Shown here: in pieces, positions 60,623 through 64,000 of the stretch
Position numbering within the stretch: the first letter of the stretch is position 1
Layout of the letters: each line of letters starts with the position of its first letter
Origin: Proteobacteria bacterium ST_bin11
GTDB taxonomy: Bacteria; Pseudomonadota; Gammaproteobacteria; Methylococcales; Methylomonadaceae
NCBI GenBank assembly: GCA_002083615.1
Contig: MSXO01000022.1
Span: 1 to 64,000, forward strand
DNA length: 64,000 nt
Reading direction: 5' to 3'
Position numbers and translations under genes: made by a program
The notes under the pieces: generated by a model
Databases searched by the model: none
The model's input: only the letters and a program-made list of their open reading frames with translations
Told to the model about the DNA's origin: nothing

Positions 60623-63600
60623 TCACCCGCCCCGCCAAACTATTCCCCTGCACCGCTTCGTTATACATATCAAACCCGCTAGCCGGGGGGATAGACGCAA
60701 TGCCGGCTCTAGCGACGCGCCAGACCTGATACAAGGTCGACTCGCCGCCGGCTTGCAATTTGGCGACGCGGACGATGCGATCCGGGTAGCGTTGAGTTTC
60801 CTTGATGTTGGCCCAGTAGCTGTCGTCCTTGGGCTGGATTTTGGCGTCGGCTAAATAGGTTTCATCGTTCTCCAGGCCTTCCGCCAAGCTGGGGATGCCG
60901 TCTTCGATGACCACATACTCGCTGCCGGGTGCCAGACGGCCGGCGTCGGCGCTGCGTTTGACGCGCACTTCGCTGACCACCACATCGCCGGGTTTCAAGG
61001 CCTGGCTCATGTCGATCAATTCGCTGCCCTTGGCGGTGATGCGACGAAAGTTGCGTTGCACTTCCAGACCGGCGGTTCGGGCGGCGACGGCTGGGTAGGG
61101 CACTTCGACACTGACGGTGGCGTTGGCGATTTCGTCGGCATTCAACTCGGCGAGATGAATTTCGCTGAGGTCCGGGGTATCACCAAAGCGGTTGAAGTTG
61201 CCCAGATAGCCGCCGGGGATGCGCTGCAATGCGCCCAGCGCAAAACCGTCTTTGCTGCTGACCGAAATGCTGCGGGCGTTCTGCTTGGCCGCTGCCGCCG
61301 CTTCTTTGCTGAGCAATTCGCGGCTGTTGAAGATCACCTGCGCGGTATCGTATGTCGATTGCCAGTAGCCGTTTTGCTGGGATTGCAATAACCAGCGTTT
61401 CAGTTTGGCTTCCAGGGCTGGCGGCAATGCCTGCGCCTCGTTCAATGTGCCCAAACCTGCCGAAATCAAGCTGGGCAAACCAAAGCCAAAACCCAAGCTG
61501 TTATACAACTCGCCGCGTTGCTGCTGATGGTTAGATGGATCAAGCGCATCCAGCGCCAGTTGCAAGCGCTTTATCAAATCGGTTTTCAGCTGGGGCCGGT
61601 CTTTGAACTGCTGATTAAAGCTATGCCAGTTTTGACTTTCGTAAGCCTTGACGATACGCAACGCGACTATCAAATCACCCACGCCGGCATGGGCATCGGC
61701 AAGCAGTTTTTCGACAAAATCGGCCTGCTGTTGCCAAGGCGCGTTGTAAGCATAACCAACCGTCGCGAAGCCGCTCAACACAAAACCATCCGCCGCCGCG
61801 TTGCCTTCGGCGTGATTGTTCAGCCAATCCATGCCTTTGAAATAGGCGTTATTCACACCTTCTACTTGCAAGTCGTTGGCGTATTTCAAGGCTTGCAGAG
61901 CAATCAAGGTCACCGGCACCGTGGCTTCGCTATCGCTGGTCCACAAGGCAAAGCCGCCGTCCGATTTTTGGTTTTGAATCAATTTCCGAATACCCAGCGC
62001 CGCGTTCTGCTTGGCGCGTTTCAAAGTATTTTCCAGCGGCCCCAATTGCTCGGGTTTCAGGCCGGCGCGCTCGATCAAGTCCATTAACACCAGATTCGGC
62101 ACGGTGCTGTGCGCCAGCTGCTCGGTGCAACCGTAAGGGTATTGCACCAGCATGGCCGCCGCTTGCAACGTGGCCCCTAGCAGGCCGGAATTGACCCGCA
62201 CCGTTACTTGCCGAGGCTGGAATTGCGCGGGCAAATCGACGTGCAGCAGATTGTCCTGCTGAACGCTGCTATAAACCTGCGGCAGCGCGGCGGCTTTTAA
62301 CGGAATTTCGAATTCCTCGGCACCACCGACGCGCACACCAGCCGGCGCAGTCAAAGCCACCTTCAGTGCCGGCGCACCTTGCCGGTCGTTAGCGCTTAAG
62401 CGTAGCGGCCACAGTTGCTCGGCTTTGGCAGCCAGTTCAGCTTGGGGTGCGGTTTCGCCGCTTTGCAAAGGCAAGGCGTCCGGCACGCTGATACTGCCGG
62501 AAAGTTTCACCGGCTGGGCCAAGTGATTGGTCAGTTTAACTGCCACGTCCACCTCGTCGCCCTGCCGCAAAAATTGCGGCCCGACCATGTCCACCGCTAT
62601 ATCGGTGACGCTGCGGAATTGGCCGGTGGTTTCGCCAATGCGGCCATCTTTGTCGCTGGCTACTGCCGTAACCAGCCATTCGGTGACATTCGCCGGCATG
62701 TCTACGTCGATAGTGGCACTACCTTTCGCGTCGGTAACCACATGCGGAAACCAGCCGGCGGTATCGCGCATGGCTTTTTTCGCCAACTTGCTTTGGCTCT
62801 TCAAGGCGCTGAGCGAGAAATTGGGTTTACGCAACAAGTCGGCATAACCGTAGCCTTGCAGATCGTCGGAATAGAAAGTCGCTAAATTGCTGCGTTGCAG
62901 CGGATAGAAAAAGTCGAAAATACCGGGGCGGAATTCCGCTTGCACCGCGTACACTGCACGGTCGACGATGGACACTGCGATTTCGGTGTTCGCTGCCGGG
63001 CTACCGTCGGCGCGTTTGACTTGCAGCTTGATTTGGGTCGGTTTCAGCGGCTCGGTTTCGGCTTTTTCCGGTTCGATAGCAATCTGCAAACGCTTTTCCC
63101 AAGGCACAATTCTAAAGCCCAGGGTTTGTTCCTTGTATTTGCCGCCGGCCACCGGCACGGTCACGGTGTGGTAAAAACCGGTGCCGTATTCGGGCTTGGC
63201 AGTCACTTCAAACCAACGGCTGCGGCCTTGAGCTTGCGCGCTGCGGCTGTCGAACAAACGCCCGCCGGCCACAGTTTCCCAGATCGCGCCGCTCTCATTA
63301 TTGCCCCAGGCCTTGGGCAACAAGGCAAACACCTTGGCTTGTTCGCCGGGGCTGAGGATGGTGGTGGGCGTGTACAGCTCCAATTCCGGATTGTCGGCTA
63401 CCGCTTCGCCACCGCTGCCGGCGACGATTAAGGTGCTGGGTTGCGAGCTAGCTGGATGGTTCAAGTTGCGGCCATCCAGGCTTTCCAAGCGGGCCACGGC
63501 GGTGAGCCGGCCAAATTCTTTCAAGGCCGGAATGGTCAGTTTTTGCTGACCGCGCTCGTCGGTCGCAAAATCCAGTTTCACCAAATTGCGCTTGCCGCTG

Positions 63601-64000
63601 CCGGGATTTTCCAGCATCACATCGACCACGCCGCCGGCCTTGGCAGCCGGCTTGCCGTCGGCGTAGCTGGATTGCAACAGCAATTGCAAATCCTGATCGC
63701 CGACAGCCGCGACGGTTTTATTAAAACGCACGGCCGGTTGCGCCTCGGACAAGGTGGCGTAAATGCTGTCGGTTAAAATCGCATTACCGCCGACCGCGTC
63801 CTGAGCGCGCACCATTAAAGAATAAATCCATTCCTGGTCCGGCTTCTGCTTGTTCGGATCGGTTTGGTCGGCTGCCGGCACAGTAAACTCGAAACTGCCG
63901 TCGCCGCTTTCATCCAGCTTGGCGGCGGTTTCCCAAGGATTGCTGGCATCCACAGCTTGGCGCTCTTCGATAGAGCTATACAGTCGTTGCGGTTGGGTCA
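60612..64000 (-). CDS. Bacterial alpha-2-macroglobulin, C-terminal part
   Basis: The frame is open to the right edge of the window, so the 5' part is missing; about 1129 residues are present. Macroglobulin-type beta domains, the A2M domain (DTAGWFPHVVTDAKGSATID), and the thioester motif YGCTEQ in LVQYPYGCTEQLAHSTVP (near 62118-62136), followed by the alpha-alpha toroid (KSDGGFALWTSDSEATVPVT). The Cys and Gln of the thioester are intact. Such proteins sit in the periplasm, often as lipoproteins, trap proteases and usually pair with penicillin-binding protein 1C. The apparent GTG start at 63953 is only an internal codon. Confidence 0.92.
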   Translation of the reverse strand, partial: TQPQRLYSSIEERQAVDASNPWETAAKLDESGDGSFEFTVPAADQTDPNKQKPDQEWIYSLMVRAQDAVGGNAILTDSIYATLSEAQPAVRFNKTVAAVGDQDLQLLLQSSYADGKPAAKAGGVVDVMLENPGSGKRNLVKLDFATDERGQQKLTIPALKEFGRLTAVARLESLDGRNLNHPASSQPSTLIVAGSGGEAVADNPELELYTPTTILSPGEQAKVFALLPKAWGNNESGAIWETVAGGRLFDSRSAQAQGRSRWFEVTAKPEYGTGFYHTVTVPVAGGKYKEQTLGFRIVPWEKRLQIAIEPEKAETEPLKPTQIKLQVKRADGSPAANTEIAVSIVDRAVYAVQAEFRPGIFDFFYPLQRSNLATFYSDDLQGYGYADLLRKPNFSLSALKSQSKLAKKAMRDTAGWFPHVVTDAKGSATIDVDMPANVTEWLVTAVASDKDGRIGETTGQFRSVTDIAVDMVGPQFLRQGDEVDVAVKLTNHLAQPVKLSGSISVPDALPLQSGETAPQAELAAKAEQLWPLRLSANDRQGAPALKVALTAPAGVRVGGAEEFEIPLKAAALPQVYSSVQQDNLLHVDLPAQFQPRQVTVRVNSGLLGATLQAAAMLVQYPYGCTEQLAHSTVPNLVLMDLIERAGLKPEQLGPLENTLKRAKQNAALGIRKLIQNQKSDGGFALWTSDSEATVPVTLIALQALKYANDLQVEGVNNAYFKGMDWLNNHAEGNAAADGFVLSGFATVGYAYNAPWQQQADFVEKLLADAHAGVGDLIVALRIVKAYESQNWHSFNQQFKDRPQLKTDLIKRLQLALDALDPSNHQQQRGELYNSLGFGFGLPSLISAGLGTLNEAQALPPALEAKLKRWLLQSQQNGYWQSTYDTAQVIFNSRELLSKEAAAAAKQNARSISVSSKDGFALGALQRIPGGYLGNFNRFGDTPDLSEIHLAELNADEIANATVSVEVPYPAVAARTAGLEVQRNFRRITAKGSELIDMSQALKPGDVVVSEVRVKRSADAGRLAPGSEYVVIEDGIPSLAEGLENDETYLADAKIQPKDDSYWANIKETQRYPDRIVRVAKLQAGGESTLYQVWRVARAGIASIPPASGFDMYNEAVQGNSLAGRVSVK

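Noticed and set aside
1..64000. tRNA or rRNA genes
   Set aside because: I looked for the T-loop motif with a paired acceptor stem and for conserved rRNA blocks and found none; the GGTTCGAATC-like string near 59270 belongs to a REP unit.

Overview
The window reads as a stretch of a gammaproteobacterial chromosome of moderate GC content. The closest fit is a Methylomonas-like methanotroph (Methylococcales). This is inferred from a mauL-like cupredoxin protein, a VPLPA-type (PEP-CTERM-like) sorting signal, an atypical methylenetetrahydrofolate reductase, aerobic B12 genes with bluB, and type IV pilus ATPases. No methane or methanol oxidation gene lies in the window, so the genus is not proven. 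Nearly all DNA is coding. The exceptions are several families of structured repeats, which form the main accessory content.

Layout. 1-7.7 kb: the start of sodB (leftward), a CYTH protein, a TPR protein, a 1544-residue c-di-GMP enzyme with two periplasmic solute-binding modules, and a secreted spondin-like protein. 8.0-12.5 kb: a leftward operon of response regulator, histidine kinase, outer-membrane protein and cupredoxin protein, every junction overlapping. 12.9-20.8 kb: a leftward run of yheS, a membrane protein, uspA, cobU, cobT, a TM2 protein, cobS, bluB and cobQ (lower-ligand synthesis and nucleotide-loop assembly of cobalamin). 21-24.6 kb: a lipoprotein metalloprotease with a PKD domain and an MTHFR-like gene. 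24.9-32.2 kb: trpE-trpG and trpD and trpC, interrupted by a DUF4160/DUF2442 pair, a flavoprotein and an inverted-repeat element. 32.3-44 kb: a decayed Fis-type regulator end, an FAH-family hydrolase, kup, tonB-exbB-exbD, rimK, mtnB-mtnD-mtnC behind rnpB, a frameshifted nfeD next to an SPFH gene. 44-52 kb: a moxR-DUF58-transglutaminase operon, a DksA-like zinc-finger gene, pilT-pilU and mltB. 52-64 kb: a second inverted-repeat element, an MBL hydrolase, polA, a Uma2 gene, a dicarboxylate symporter, a RAYT transposase between inverted REP sequences, and the C-terminal part of an alpha-2-macroglobulin.

The most striking unexplained structure is a family of five 260-420 bp repeats (25.7, 26.75, 41.5, 52.1 and 53.1 kb). 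Each can fold into the same set of nested hairpins, and the paired arms differ between copies while still pairing. Four of the five form two inverted pairs. Each pair encloses about 765 bp of AT-richer DNA carrying only orphan small genes, and the outer ends lie within a few bases of neighbouring genes. One pair splits trpD from trpC. Other points worth a second look are the nfeD break at a heptamer of the U_UUU_UUC type directly before a stop, the coupling of DUF4160/DUF2442 to trpG, and the regulator remnant upstream of the FAH gene.
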